Positions 12,901-24,088 of a stretch of 64,000 bases of DNA are shown in pieces (the stretch's first letter is position 1; each line of letters begins with the position of its first letter). A program made the translations under genes and the position numbers. The stretch covers positions 1,302,001 through 1,366,000 of the forward strand of contig LODT01000037.1 in assembly GCA_001606155.1 (NCBI GenBank), read 5' to 3'. The stretch is from Tieghemostelium lacteum. Lineage: Eukaryota > Evosea > Eumycetozoa > Dictyosteliales > Raperosteliaceae. Under the pieces are notes generated by a model, which saw only the letters and a program-made list of their open reading frames with translations, was not told the origin of the DNA and did not search any database.

Positions 12901-14183
12901 TAGTAGTCATTGAATAACTAAAACAAGTTCCACTAGATATACCATATGGATACAATGGGAAATCTCTAGTATATGAGCCAATAACCAGAGATCCAGAGGT
13001 ACCAGTTAAATAGTTTTTACCCATCAAAGTACCTACTACAGCACCAAAAGGCATATTATTCTCTACATCCATTGTAATTGTACTGGGTGTTATCGATCCT
13101 ATAGGAGTAAATGAATTGGGCAGTGTTTGTACAGCCCATGTTGTATTTTGAGGTGTGTTATATTGGAAATAGTTAAAATCAAAGGATTTGGATGTAAAGA
13201 ATGGTGTTACAATTGGTAATTGCGATACAAATAAAGTAGAATTTGGAGAACCTTGTACAGGTTGATACATCAAATTAAATGCATTACCTTCAAATATAAC
13301 TTTAAGATAATTAAACCATTTCCAATTTTCTCCAATATAGGAACTTGATATTGTATCAATAGTTTTAGTTGTAATATAGTTTTGCATATTTGATTTTGTT
13401 CCATCTATATATTTATTATTAGTACATTTTATATATAAATTTTTTAAATTATATTTTTAAAAATAAAAGGAACTTACTCTGAGTGGAAAAAGTTGTTGGA
13501 ATTATTAATTGAGTAGTTGTATACCCATTATTAATACTCAAGACACAACTACCATCTCCAGTTAAAATAGGGTTTTCTACGATTGAATATTTCAATTCCA
13601 TATATTTAGGATATATGAATGCCCGAAATGAAAGTGGTCCTGATACATAACCGGTAGTAACTATCATATTTAATGTTATATCATCAAGTGGAATATAAAT
13701 AGTATTAGAAGTACTAGTAAATTCACTTTCATATCTAAATACTTTTGCTTTTGATGACAATCCTATATTTAGTGTTGGAGGTGCTATTTTTACAAATTAA
13801 TTATTAATATGTATATTAATTGAAACTTAAATTAAAGATACTATACCTGCACAAGTGTAAATGCCTAGTGAAAAGGCTGTACCACCATTAACTATTGCCT
13901 GTAGATTTTTTTGTCCAACCAATAAACCAGCAGATATCTGTACATATATATTCATATAAGTACCATTATTGTATACAACCTGTTTCACAATTGTAAGTCC
14001 AAACATAGTGAGATCAATAGTCTCATCGGGTAACTTTTTAAATGAAACTAATAATTCAGGTTGACATCCTATAGTAGCTCCTGCTGAATAGGTATTTTTT
14101 GCATAATATGTTTGTATATATGTATAACATTCCACATTAACTATCAATATTAAATATAAAGATATTAAAATATGTAATTTCAT
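9974..14183 (-). CDS. Tandem surface receptor paralogue C (TIG, EGF, single TM)
   Basis: Exons 14183-13847, 13783-13478 and 13404-9974, all phase 1, give 1357 residues. The order is signal peptide (hydrophobic residues 2-19), beta-rich ectodomain, TIG-like module near 920, EGF module near 1020 (CFSDCGG...GECTPNGC), stem, TM near 1310, basic tail. It is collinear with B over its whole length. The stem is almost identical to B's, while exons 1 and 2 and the membrane-distal half are much more diverged. Many NxT/S sites mark it as an extracellular glycoprotein. Intron positions and phases are the same in A, B and C, so the array arose by duplication of a three-exon gene. Confidence 0.85.
10183..10534. 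repeat. Near-identical tract shared by paralogues B and C (copy 2)
   Basis: Partner of 4627-4978. The copies differ at one base in 352, and similarity falls off within a few codons beyond position 10534. Weaker similarity (several changes per 50 bases) continues to about 10900, through the EGF region. Confidence 0.85.
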
Positions 14184-14395
14184 TATTTAATGCTAGATAA
14201 AAATTTTTAAAATATATTCCTCAACATTGCATGTCTGATAAAATTCTTTTTCACAGTTTTTTTCTTCAAGGAAAATATCGCAGATATTATTAAAATTACG
14301 AAAAATATTCGAAAATCTCAAATTAGAGGAGAATCAACTATCCAATCCTATATAGTTAATGATTGATTTGGGATATTTGTTTTTTATAATAAATT

Positions 14396-17300
14396 TTATT
14401 GTTGTTCAGAATCACTACCAAATAAATCATTATCATCATCATCATTATTTTTACTGTTATCATTTTCAATTGATTTTTCATCAGATTTAGTTTCTTGATC
14501 AACTTGCATGCTTCTGTCATCTTGTTGTTCATCTTTAGTTTCTTCTGATTTGTTATTTTCTTGGTTTTCCATAGTTTCATCTTCATTGTTATTATTGTTT
14601 ACATCATCATCGTTATCGACACCTTCTTCAACTTGATTCTCCTCATCTTCTTGATCCTCTTGATCTCTTTTTGACTTTGATTTCTTTTTCTTTCTATCTT
14701 TTGATTTTTTACTGGATTTTGATGACTTTTTGTCTTTTTTGGATTTTGATTTTGGTGATCCTACATAGTCCTCATCAATGAAATCTTGATCTTTTGATGA
14801 CTTTTTACCTTTTCGTTTCTTTGAGGAATCCTCCTTTTCATTGGCTTGTTGGAGTTCTGCCAATTTGGCATTGTGTTGTTGAAGTAGATCTCTTTGAATC
14901 TCTTCAAGTCTTTTCAATTCCTCATCAGCTTTAGCTTGTGCTTCAGCAGCCTTTTCCAACTCCTTTTGTTTCTTGTCTTCTTGTTCCTTCTCTCTGGTAA
15001 CTCTGTCTTCTTCTCTCTTCTTTGCTATATCAGTCTCCTCCTTCTCCATCTTGGTATACAACTCACCAAATTTAGTCAACAATGAATCAATGGATTGGTA
15101 GTGATTCTTGGACTTTGTAACACTGTACGGTAGCTTAGGATTAGATTTAACTCCATCATGTAATTTGAAGAGATTAGATTTTGAATACTCCAATTCCTTC
15201 ATAAGACTCTGCATTTCAGACATACTCTTACTGTACTTGTCTAGATAGGTATTGGCAAATTGTTCAACACATAAAGCCATGTTATACTCCACAGCCTGAC
15301 TTCCAGGTTGATATGCCAATATCTTCTTTAGAGTTTGTTTACACTCTTGATAACGTCTAGAGTCGTAATAAGCTTTAGCCAAATACATTAAAACCTGTTC
15401 AATTTCCTTTTGGTTTTTAGTATTTCCTTGCTGACCAACAAGTTTCTTCAAACATTCGTCATACAATTTAATGGCGTTATTATGGAATCCCCTAGCCGAA
15501 CAAATGTGAGCTAAATTAATGGATATAGCATGACAATCCAAAGCAGCTTCTCTCAACTGCACAAACATCTCCCAACTGACATCAATGGACCCCTTCTCAG
15601 CAGTGATAATAGCCAACCCATTAGCTGCAAATATGTTATTAGGTGACTTTTGCAGAACTCTTTTATAGTAGTTCTCAGAGATCTCCAAGAATCTCTGTAC
15701 CTTGTCACTACTAACACTCTGTTTACTGTTATAGTAAATATTAGCCAACGACAAAGAAGCATAGGTTTCATTACGATTGACTTCAATCATTTGCTCAAAT
15801 TTCTTTTGAGCTGGATACCATTCACCTCTCTCCATATGCATATTGGCATACATAGCCCAAGCATCAGGATTATTAGGTGAAATTCTCAGAGCCTCTTTAT
15901 ACCATTCAGAAGCTTCATAGAAATTACCAGAACTTTGAGCAATGGATCCAAGTCTCAGGTAACAGTCAATATAGTTGGGATGCTCTTTCAACAGACCTTT
16001 ATACAATGGAATTGCTCTTTCCATTTGTTTTGAAACTTCATATAATCTAGCTAGATTATAAGTGGTAGTAACGTTTTTTGATCTAAATTCCATGAGATCC
16101 GACCCAGAGTCAGAAATTATCGATAGATATATTTGTTCAGCTTCTGCGTACAATCCTCTCTGATGTTTCAGCACTGCATAGTTATTCATAATCTCGGATC
16201 CAGGTGTGATATTCTGTTGTTTCATTAGTTGTATACCTTTATGGTATGCATCCAAAGCTTGAGAAGCCTCCTCTGGTGTAGATTCCAAGAGTTGTGCCAA
16301 CTCAATCCAGTTACTGTACTCTTCAGGTCTCATAGTGGTAATCTTCTTCAATATCGATCTCATCTTATCCGTCAACTCTTTTGATCTATTGGACGAATGT
16401 TTATAAAGTGTACCTAAAATCTGCAAAGTTTCATAGTTATTAGGTTGCAAAGTCAACACTTGTTCAAAGGCTTGAATTGCTTTATCATATTCTCCATTAT
16501 AAATATGAATCTGACCAAGTCCATATTGTGCCAAATAAAATGTCTTATCCCTACTCGATGATTGGTAGTACCATTGTTGTGCCTCTTGCCAACGTTCCAT
16601 TGCATGATAGGATCTTCCAATCTGGTAATAACATTCCACTTTAATCTGCAGTACTTCAGTTTCCTTAGATGCTGCAGTTGCCAATTGAATACATCTATTA
16701 TAATCCCCTTTATAAAAGTAATGATTTGCAAGATGATACAATACAACTGAATTTGCAGGTGCAATCTTATATGCCTTCAACAAAATCTCCATTGCCTCTG
16801 TAATAAATCCATCATTCATCACAATAGTAGCCATACCAATTAAAGCCTCTACATTATTTTCATCCAATTGTAAAACTCTCTGAAAACTCTCTTTAGCTCT
16901 ATTAATCTTTCCTAATTTATAGTAGCAATAACCTAAACCTAATCTAACCTGTGGTGAATAATTTGGATTCAATTCAATAACTTTCTGATACTGTTCCAAT
17001 GCTTTTACATATTGACCTTTATTAAATAGTAAACATGCCTATAAATATTCAATTCCACATTAGTATTTTTCTAGGGATTATTGTGTATGGAGATAAAGTG
17101 TACTTACATAACCAATTTTAGCAGGTAAAACAGGTAGAGTATCTTGAGTAAGTTCAGTTACGACTTTAGAGAGATCTCTAAAAGCATTATCAGAATCATT
17201 TTTGTAGAGATAGAGAATAGCACGACCTACTAAAGTGAGTGAAGAGGCAATTCTAGAATCAATACGAATGGCCTTATTGAAATGTGAGACTGCTGAAAGG

Positions 17301-17674
17301 AAATGTTGATCCTTTTTAGTTTTTTCCTTTTCATTGGCACCCAAAATGGTAAAGTAAGAAGCCAGTGCAGTTAACATACTGACTCTTTCAAATTTTGAGT
17401 CATAATAGTATTCTTCTAGTTCTGGATCCAATACTGACTCTAGAATGGCCAAAAAGTCATCATTCTTGTCTTGGTTGTAATATTCAATTGCTAATTTTAA
17501 CCAAATTTCTAGTGGTGCCAATTCAGCTTTTAATATATTCAAAAGATCCTCTGAATTTGGTAGTGGTTCATCTAAATCAATCTTTATACCATGCTGATCA
17601 ATTCCTCTGATTGGAATATATACATATCTACCACCACTGTGAATACCATTGTTGCTGTTGTTGTTGTTGTTCAT
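14396..17674 (-). CDS. ctr9: CTR9 homologue, Paf1 complex TPR subunit
   Basis: Two exons, 17674-17108 and 17038-14396, with a 69-bp intron (GTAAGT...TATAG), give about 1070 residues. After an Asn-rich start comes 'YVYIPIRG', typical of CTR9, then long arrays of TPR repeats through residue ~820 (for example 'ALEQYQKVIELNPNY' and 'WYKEALRISPNNPDAWAMYA'). The C-terminal ~250 residues are a charged coiled coil with Lys/Ser-, Asp/Glu- and Asn-rich stretches, as in CTR9 of other eukaryotes. CTR9 is the scaffold of the nuclear Paf1 complex, which supports RNA polymerase II elongation, histone H2B ubiquitination and H3K4 methylation. It is head-to-head with the metX-like gene across a 126-bp gap that must hold both promoters. 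Confidence 0.93.
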
Positions 17675-17800
17675 TTTAAATTAAAGATATTTATCAATAA
17701 TTAAATGTTTTGTTTTCTATAATTATCAATAGTATCTAATTTTCAACACCAACAATGAAAATCATAAAAAAAAAAAAAATTTAAATTTCAAAAGTGAAAA

Positions 17801-19165
17801 ATGATGATCAGACATTTAATTAGGAATACAAGATATATAAATGGACTAAGATACTATTCAAATGGTAATAAAAAACAAGGAGATATGTCTGGGTCATTAG
17901 GAGATCAGTTAAAAGATGAACATTGGGAAATTGGATGGAATGATTTTACAGAGATGGTTTGTAAGGGTCCTGGACAAGGCCCTGAACCACATTATGATAA
18001 GATTATATCAGGATTCAAGACATTTCATTATAAAACACCTGTAGAATTTAAATTAGGAGGTCAGTTACCAGACTTTAAAATTGCATATGAAACTTGGGGT
18101 AAATTAAATGAAAATAGAGATAATGCAATACTATTACATACAGGTCTATCTGCAAGTAGTCATGCCAAATCACATCAAGAAAACCAAAAACCAGGTTGGT
18201 GGGAAGAGTTTATTGGTCCTGGATTAGCTATTGATACCAATAGATTTTATGTCATATGCACTAATGTTATTGGAGGTTGTTTTGGAAGTACTGGACCATC
18301 TTCTGTTAACCCATTAACTGGAAAGCGATGGGCACTTGATTTTCCATCACTTACCATTGATGATATGGTTCAATGTCAGTTTAAGTTGCTTGATAGCTTA
18401 GGTATTCAAAAATTGTATGCGTCTGTTGGGTCTTCAATGGGAGGTATGCAATCGCTTTCTGCAAGCGCACAGTTTCCAGAGAGAGTTGGAAGGATGATTA
18501 CCATTTCTTCAGCCGGAAGATCACATCCACTTTCCATGGCAATGAGATACACTCAAAGAATGGTACTTATGTCTGACCCTTGTTGGATGGAAGGTGCATA
18601 CTATGACAAAACATTCCCATTCACTGGTATGAAACATGCCAGAGAAATTGGAACAATTACTTATAGATCAGGTCCCGAATGGAACGAAAGATTCGGAAGA
18701 AAAAAGATTTCAGATAACCCCAGATTTAAAAAACTTGTAAATTTTGGATCATCATTACATTCATCAAAAAAACAAGGAAAAGACTTGTTCTTGCCAGAAT
18801 TTGAAATTGAGGCATATTTAGATTATCAAGGTAAAAAGTTTTGTTCGGAATATGATCCAAATTCTCTATTGTATCTCAGTAAGGCTATGGATCTTTTTGA
18901 TATGGGAGAAGGACAAGAAAGTTATGAAAAAGGATTACATAGAATAAAATGTCCAACTATGGTCCTCGGAGTAGACTCTGATATATTGTTCCCAAGCTAC
19001 CAACAAAGAGAGATTGCAAATATACTCAAACAGGGTGGAACTCCAACTACCTATTACGAGCTACATTCCATCTATGGACATGACACCTTCCTAATAGATA
19101 TACAAACTATCGGGTCAGCCATCAAAGGTCATTTGGAATCACTTCACACTCTTAGAAAACCCTAA
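17801..19165 (+). CDS. Homoserine O-acetyltransferase (MetX/Met2 family)
   Basis: Single exon, 454 residues. The alpha/beta-hydrolase core is complete: 'ILLHTGLSASSHAKS' oxyanion region, 'GGCFGSTGPSSVNPLTG' family signature, nucleophile elbow 'VGSSMGGMQSL', and catalytic Asp ('GVDSDILFP') and His ('IYGHDTFLID') near the C-terminus. The family acylates homoserine (or serine) for methionine or cysteine synthesis; substrate choice cannot be read safely here. The first ~25 residues are rich in Arg, Ile and Tyr and lack acidic residues, suggesting mitochondrial import (inference). A run of 13 A and TTTAAATTT lies just upstream of the start. Confidence 0.88.
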   Translation: MMIRHLIRNTRYINGLRYYSNGNKKQGDMSGSLGDQLKDEHWEIGWNDFTEMVCKGPGQGPEPHYDKIISGFKTFHYKTPVEFKLGGQLPDFKIAYETWGKLNENRDNAILLHTGLSASSHAKSHQENQKPGWWEEFIGPGLAIDTNRFYVICTNVIGGCFGSTGPSSVNPLTGKRWALDFPSLTIDDMVQCQFKLLDSLGIQKLYASVGSSMGGMQSLSASAQFPERVGRMITISSAGRSHPLSMAMRYTQRMVLMSDPCWMEGAYYDKTFPFTGMKHAREIGTITYRSGPEWNERFGRKKISDNPRFKKLVNFGSSLHSSKKQGKDLFLPEFEIEAYLDYQGKKFCSEYDPNSLLYLSKAMDLFDMGEGQESYEKGLHRIKCPTMVLGVDSDILFPSYQQREIANILKQGGTPTTYYELHSIYGHDTFLIDIQTIGSAIKGHLESLHTLRKP

Positions 19166-19341
19166 TTCTCCAAGAATATCATGTATTTTTATAAATTTAA
19201 TTTAAATTGCCCTCAGTGGTGAGGTGGTTGACAATTTAGTTGTTAATAAAAATTTTTTTTTTAATTTTTTTTGGAAATTGTGTTTTCTATTTTCATACCC
19301 CTTACTCTCGAGACAACTATAAAACAACAGCATCTCATATC

Positions 19342-20010
19342 ATGGAGAATAATACTAGTGGTTATTATAATCAAAATGAGGGAATCAGTGGTGAAAATGT
19401 AATAAGTTCAGATAACTATTATGCAAACCCACAACAAGCCAACGACAGTGACATGAATAGCAATAATAGCAGTACTAGTAACTCAAATAGCAGTACTACT
19501 ATTGGATTTGGTGCATCATCTTTAGAACCATCTACTATTACACATAGAATTGGACAATTAACTAATAAACTCAAGGAATTCAAAGATAACAGATTTGAAC
19601 AGACTAGAAACTGGTACCAGTTTATTGGACCTGAAAAAGGAAAATATACAGTACCAAGTATCAATGAATCAACAAACAGAATCAAAGAGAATGTGGTCTA
19701 TTTCCAGACAAATTACCTAATACTCTTTTTGATATTCGGAGTGTACTTTGTCATGCTGGAACCATTCTTTTTGTTTTTGTTGGTATTACTGTTTCTCATT
19801 ACCATCTATATTCACTATATCAATCCTAATCTAACTGATATCCAAAAGAAGATTGGGTATGGTCTACAAGTATTTTTATCAGTTTATTTCATTTTGTCAG
19901 CTCATCACACTGTATTTTGGGTCATAGGTGCATGTTTAGTTATTGTGCTACTTCATGCCTCTTTACATGTACCAACAGAACAAAGAGTCACCTACGGAGG
20001 TGATGTATAA
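19342..20010 (+). CDS. PRA1 family protein (prenylated Rab acceptor)
   Basis: The first in-frame ATG is at 19342; upstream codons in this frame include no ATG. The product is 222 residues. An Asn/Ser-rich N-terminus (~60 residues) is followed by the PRA1 domain: an amphipathic 'NRFEQTRNWYQFIGP' lead-in, a first hydrophobic pair (about residues 127-160), the loop 'NPNLTDIQKKIG', and a second pair (about 165-205), then a short hydrophilic tail. PRA1/Yip3 proteins sit in Golgi, ER and endosomal membranes and help deliver prenylated Rabs. The length and four-span layout fit the family. Confidence 0.85.
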   Translation: MENNTSGYYNQNEGISGENVISSDNYYANPQQANDSDMNSNNSSTSNSNSSTTIGFGASSLEPSTITHRIGQLTNKLKEFKDNRFEQTRNWYQFIGPEKGKYTVPSINESTNRIKENVVYFQTNYLILFLIFGVYFVMLEPFFLFLLVLLFLITIYIHYINPNLTDIQKKIGYGLQVFLSVYFILSAHHTVFWVIGACLVIVLLHASLHVPTEQRVTYGGDV

Positions 20011-20252
20011 CCCTAATCTCATTCTATTGTTCTATTACATATTCTTTTTCACCACCCACCAAAATAAAAATTATATTTTACACACAACCCTATCAATACT
20101 TTTCATTGAATAATTCTGATATTATTTTTATTATTTTAATTATAATATCTGTTCCATTGTAGATTGCTTATAAATTTGTTTTTTTTAATTTTTTAATTCA
20201 TTTCAAGAGTTACAACTATTGGCTAATAGTCAGGTTTTACAAAACTAAGAAA

Positions 20253-21785
20253 ATGATTGAAATTAAAGGAAAAGGTAATGAAACTATCAAAGTAAATACT
20301 CAAGTTTTTATAAATAATGAATGGAGTGATGGTGTAAATGGAAATTCTAAAAAAGAGAAATTTCAATTGATTAATCCTGCAACTGAGGAGGTTATGGGAG
20401 AGTATTTTCTAGGTGATAGTACTGATGTAGATACTGCTGTGAAAGCAGCTAGAAATGCATACAATAGTAAATGGAAATCAATGAATCCATCAGATAGAGG
20501 TATCCTATTGTATAAATTAGCTGATTTAATTGAAAAACATAGACATGTATTAGCAGTTTTAGAGTCTGTCAATGTAGGTAAACCATATGGTGAATCCTAT
20601 TATTATGATTTGAAACAGACTATAAATACCTACAGATATTTTGCAGGTTGGGCTGATAAACTACAGGGTAATTCTATACCAATAGGACATATGTCTGCAA
20701 ATGCACCAACTTTTGCATTGACTAGACACGTACCTTTAGGTGTTGTAGGTCTTATCTTACCTTGGAATCTACCTCTACAACTACTTACTTGGAAATTGGC
20801 TCCTTGTTTGGCTACTGGAAATACAGTAGTTATCAAACCATCAGAATTCACTCCATTAACTACTTGGTATCTTGCAAATCTCATTAAAGAAGCGGGATTC
20901 CCTCCAGGTGTTGTAAATGTTATCGCAGGTAATGGAGTACAAGTTGGAAATGCCATTAGTTCGCATATGGATATCAATAAGGTAGGGTTCACAGGAAGCA
21001 CTAAAATTGGTAAACTAGTTCAGGTCTCTGCTACCAATAGTAATCTAAAACATGTGAGTTTGGAACTCGGTGGAAAGTCACCAGTTATAGTATTTAGCGA
21101 TACAAAGAACCCTTCTGAAACTACCACTCAATCACTTTTTGAAAAGGCTATAGTCGATTCATATCATGGTCTATTTTGGAATGCTGGTCAATGTTGCTCA
21201 GCAGGGTCGAGAATATATGTACAAGAACAGGTTTATGATGAGTTTGTACAGAGAATGCATACAATGGTTAAAAACAGAGTTTTGGGTGACCCTCTAGATT
21301 CAAAAACTGATCAAGGTCCACAAGTAAACAAGTTCCAAATGGAATCTGTATTGAGATACTGTCAAATAGGTCAAAATGAAGGTGCTAGACTTGTATGTGG
21401 TGGAAAGAGACATGGTACAAAAGGTTACTATATAGAACCAACTATATTTGCAGATGTACAAGATCACATGACTATAGCACGTGAAGAGATATTTGGACCT
21501 GTCATGTGTATATTTAAATTCAAAACCATCTCAGAGGTTATTGAGAGAGCTAATAACTCAATATACGGTCTAGTAGGTTCAGTTTTCACTAGAGATTTCA
21601 ATACCTCTCTAGTAGTTTCTGAGCAATTAGATGTAGGTTTAGTTTGGGTAAATTCATTTAATATCATTGATGCCACTATTCCTTGGGGCGGCACAAAACA
21701 ATCTGGTATTGGTAGAGATTTATCTCAATATTGTCTCAATCAATACACTGAAACAAAATCTATAATTTTACATTCCAATCTCTAG
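20253..21785 (+). CDS. Aldehyde dehydrogenase (NAD(P)+-dependent)
   Basis: Single exon, 510 residues, full length for the ALDH superfamily. Visible signatures are 'PWNLPLQLLTWKLAPCLATG' with 'NTVVIKPSE', the 'GFTGSTKIG' Rossmann loop, the catalytic Glu in 'LELGGKSPVIV', the catalytic Cys in 'NAGQCCSAGSR', 'EEIFGPV', and the C-terminal 'PWGGTKQSGIGRDL'. It oxidises aldehydes to acids, probably in the cytosol as no targeting peptide is seen. It resembles the retinal/betaine-type class; the exact substrate cannot be assigned. It ends 22 bp from the end of the convergent DZIP1-like gene. Confidence 0.93.
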   Translation: MIEIKGKGNETIKVNTQVFINNEWSDGVNGNSKKEKFQLINPATEEVMGEYFLGDSTDVDTAVKAARNAYNSKWKSMNPSDRGILLYKLADLIEKHRHVLAVLESVNVGKPYGESYYYDLKQTINTYRYFAGWADKLQGNSIPIGHMSANAPTFALTRHVPLGVVGLILPWNLPLQLLTWKLAPCLATGNTVVIKPSEFTPLTTWYLANLIKEAGFPPGVVNVIAGNGVQVGNAISSHMDINKVGFTGSTKIGKLVQVSATNSNLKHVSLELGGKSPVIVFSDTKNPSETTTQSLFEKAIVDSYHGLFWNAGQCCSAGSRIYVQEQVYDEFVQRMHTMVKNRVLGDPLDSKTDQGPQVNKFQMESVLRYCQIGQNEGARLVCGGKRHGTKGYYIEPTIFADVQDHMTIAREEIFGPVMCIFKFKTISEVIERANNSIYGLVGSVFTRDFNTSLVVSEQLDVGLVWVNSFNIIDATIPWGGTKQSGIGRDLSQYCLNQYTETKSIILHSNL

Positions 21786-21807
21786 AGTTATAATAAATAG
21801 AATATAT

Positions 21808-23859
21808 TTATTCGTCATAATCATCATCGTCAACATCATCAACTTCATCCTCATCATCAAAATTTCTATTTAAAGACATTGAATTCTTACTGGTATTCGT
21901 CTTTTGAAGTGTTGATGATTCAGTCATTGTGTCATCCTCAGTTGATGACACTTCAAAACTTGCCAAATCTATTCTATCATTAGTTAAAGTAGTACTTGTT
22001 GTTGTTGTTGTTGTAGTTGTTGTATTACTCTGCTTTTTTGAATCTGTAGATTCTTTAAGTAAAGATGGAGTACTAGGTTGAAGTTGTTGTATAGTTGAAA
22101 TTGGTGGATGAAATATATCAATATTAGGTGTCTTTACAACCTGATTCAATAATGAAGATGAGGAATTTGAAGGTGTGCTATAAGAATCTAATCTATTTGA
22201 TGATGTATTAGATAATGTAGTATTAGAAGATGACTGAAACTGTTGTTGTTGTTCTATTTGTTGTTGCTGTTCTTGTGATGGATCTAAATATTTATACAAT
22301 TGACCAACAATAATACCATCCATGAATATCTCTAATTGTTGTCTCATATCTATTTGTTCTTGATAATTTTCATCAAACTTTCTCTCCTTTTCTAACTGAG
22401 TTAAAAAGTGATTTAAATCCTTTTTAGATAGACCATCTTCCTCAATAATACCTTTTTGAGAAATCTTTTCCATCAAACTATTTTCTAAAATCTCTCTTTC
22501 AGCCATAATACTTTCATTACTATGTCTGATAAAACAAGGTAACCTATAAGGTCTATTTAACATACCAACATAAATTGGTTGTCTAGGTTGTAGCACATCA
22601 GAATCACTCTGTGCATTACTACTACTATTAGTAGGAGAACTATTATTATTATTTAAATTTTGTAAATGTTGTTGTTGCTGTTGTTGTTGTTGTTGTTGTA
22701 GATTATACAATTGTTGTTGTTGTTGCTGTTGAAGATGTTGTTGAAATATTTGACTATTTTGATTTGGAGTGTGTACTTGGTTGTTAGGTGTTTGAGGTAA
22801 TTGTTGCTGTTGTTGTAAATGTTGGTTTTCATCATCTACTTCTAGATTTGTTAAATTCTCTAAAATATCTTCCATTCTCTCTACTCTTTGAAGAAAACTA
22901 TCAATACGTTTGTTTAGTTGAACTATTCTCTTTTTATCCTTTTCCATAATTTTAAATTTCTGTTCATCCATTTTCATTAGATCTTCTCTAAACTGATGTA
23001 ATTCCATTTGAACTGTTTCTGAAATCATATCTCTATTAAACTGAATATCAATTTCATCTTTAATCAAATCTCTTATATTAGAAATTGATTGTCTATCTTG
23101 ATATTGATTTTCAAAATGATGAATATGACTACCACCACCACCAACACCACCAACACCTCTCTTACTACTAAATACATTACTACTATTATTGATATTATTC
23201 ATATTTGAATTTCTAATTAATCTACCAGTATACAATTGGTCATCTATTGACTTATTCTCAGTTTGAAAATTACTATTTGTTACCCCATATGAAGATCTAT
23301 TAATATTACCATTGTTATTGTTGTTGTTGTTATTATTGTTTATAGATCTTTCAATTTTTAAAGATAGTTCCATTAATCTTTCTCTATTTAAAAGTGCCAA
23401 TTCATCAGATTGTCTTTGATATTTTATATTTAGAGTTTGTAATTGTTGTTCTAGAGAATTTAGTCTAGAGTGATATCTCTTTTGTTCTAGCTCATAATCT
23501 CTATTCATTGATAACAGGTACTCAATAGATAACTGTGATAAATTAAGTATCTTAAACATATCTTGATCAAGATACCTAAATTTACCATCCAGAGCATAGG
23601 CATCAAAATGATTATATCCTAATATCTCAATAACCTTCTGTAAAGTCTTTATATCATTATCTCTTATAATATTAGATGTTTCAACATTCATTAAAAACTT
23701 CCAATCACTCTTTTTTATCAGATTTTCATCATCTACTTTATACTGTTGTTGTTGTTGATGTTGTTGCTGTTGCTGTTGATATTGCTTATTATGCGTTGTA
23801 GTTGTTGTTCTTCTATCAGGTTTTGGTACATTAATATTTGAGTTTCTCCATGAATTCAT
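21808..23859 (-). CDS. DZIP1-like protein (Dzip-like N-terminal domain, polyQ)
   Basis: Single exon; the first ATG is at 23859, giving 683 residues. After a Gln-rich start, residues ~46-120 match the Dzip-like N-terminal domain (PF13815): 'KSDWKFLMNVETSNIIRDND', then 'IKTLQKVIEIL' and 'QLSIEYLLSM', where the family has 'DWRRL...DVDTLQ' and 'AQLTIEYLL'. A coiled coil follows, then polyGln and polyAsn tracts. A second helical block near residues 450-520 ('MEKISQKGI...GLSKKDLNHFL') resembles the second conserved segment of DZIP1/DZIP1L. I see no C2H2 zinc finger. Metazoan DZIP1 proteins act at the ciliary base; dictyostelids have no cilia, so another role, perhaps at the centrosome, must be considered (inference). 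Confidence 0.65.
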   Translation of the reverse strand: MNSWRNSNINVPKPDRRTTTTTHNKQYQQQQQQHQQQQQYKVDDENLIKKSDWKFLMNVETSNIIRDNDIKTLQKVIEILGYNHFDAYALDGKFRYLDQDMFKILNLSQLSIEYLLSMNRDYELEQKRYHSRLNSLEQQLQTLNIKYQRQSDELALLNRERLMELSLKIERSINNNNNNNNNNGNINRSSYGVTNSNFQTENKSIDDQLYTGRLIRNSNMNNINNSSNVFSSKRGVGGVGGGGSHIHHFENQYQDRQSISNIRDLIKDEIDIQFNRDMISETVQMELHQFREDLMKMDEQKFKIMEKDKKRIVQLNKRIDSFLQRVERMEDILENLTNLEVDDENQHLQQQQQLPQTPNNQVHTPNQNSQIFQQHLQQQQQQQLYNLQQQQQQQQQQHLQNLNNNNSSPTNSSSNAQSDSDVLQPRQPIYVGMLNRPYRLPCFIRHSNESIMAEREILENSLMEKISQKGIIEEDGLSKKDLNHFLTQLEKERKFDENYQEQIDMRQQLEIFMDGIIVGQLYKYLDPSQEQQQQIEQQQQFQSSSNTTLSNTSSNRLDSYSTPSNSSSSLLNQVVKTPNIDIFHPPISTIQQLQPSTPSLLKESTDSKKQSNTTTTTTTTTSTTLTNDRIDLASFEVSSTEDDTMTESSTLQKTNTSKNSMSLNRNFDDEDEVDDVDDDDYDE
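22673..22737 (-). repeat. CAA/CAG-type polyglutamine-coding tract
   Basis: Two runs of TTG/CTG triplets on the plus strand, broken by a short interval, encode polyGln in the DZIP1-like gene. Similar shorter tracts lie at about 22242-22276 and 23740-23780 in the same gene, and at 32918-32941 and 33170-33195 in the ThrE-family gene. Confidence 0.85.
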
Positions 23860-24088
23860 TTTCAAAGTCCTTTATACTCCACTTTGAAACTTTTTAAAAA
23901 TGAATCACTTAAATTTAAAAATCAATTTTTGGGTGGTTTTTTGCTGTGAATATCTATAAAATTTTAAGTGTTAGTAAAATTAGAGGATATTTTTCTCTAA
24001 TGTATTTAATCTAAGGTGATTTGGTAGGGAGGGAGAGGAGAAGTGATATATATTTCACAAATTCTATTCTTTTAGATTTTCTATAGTT

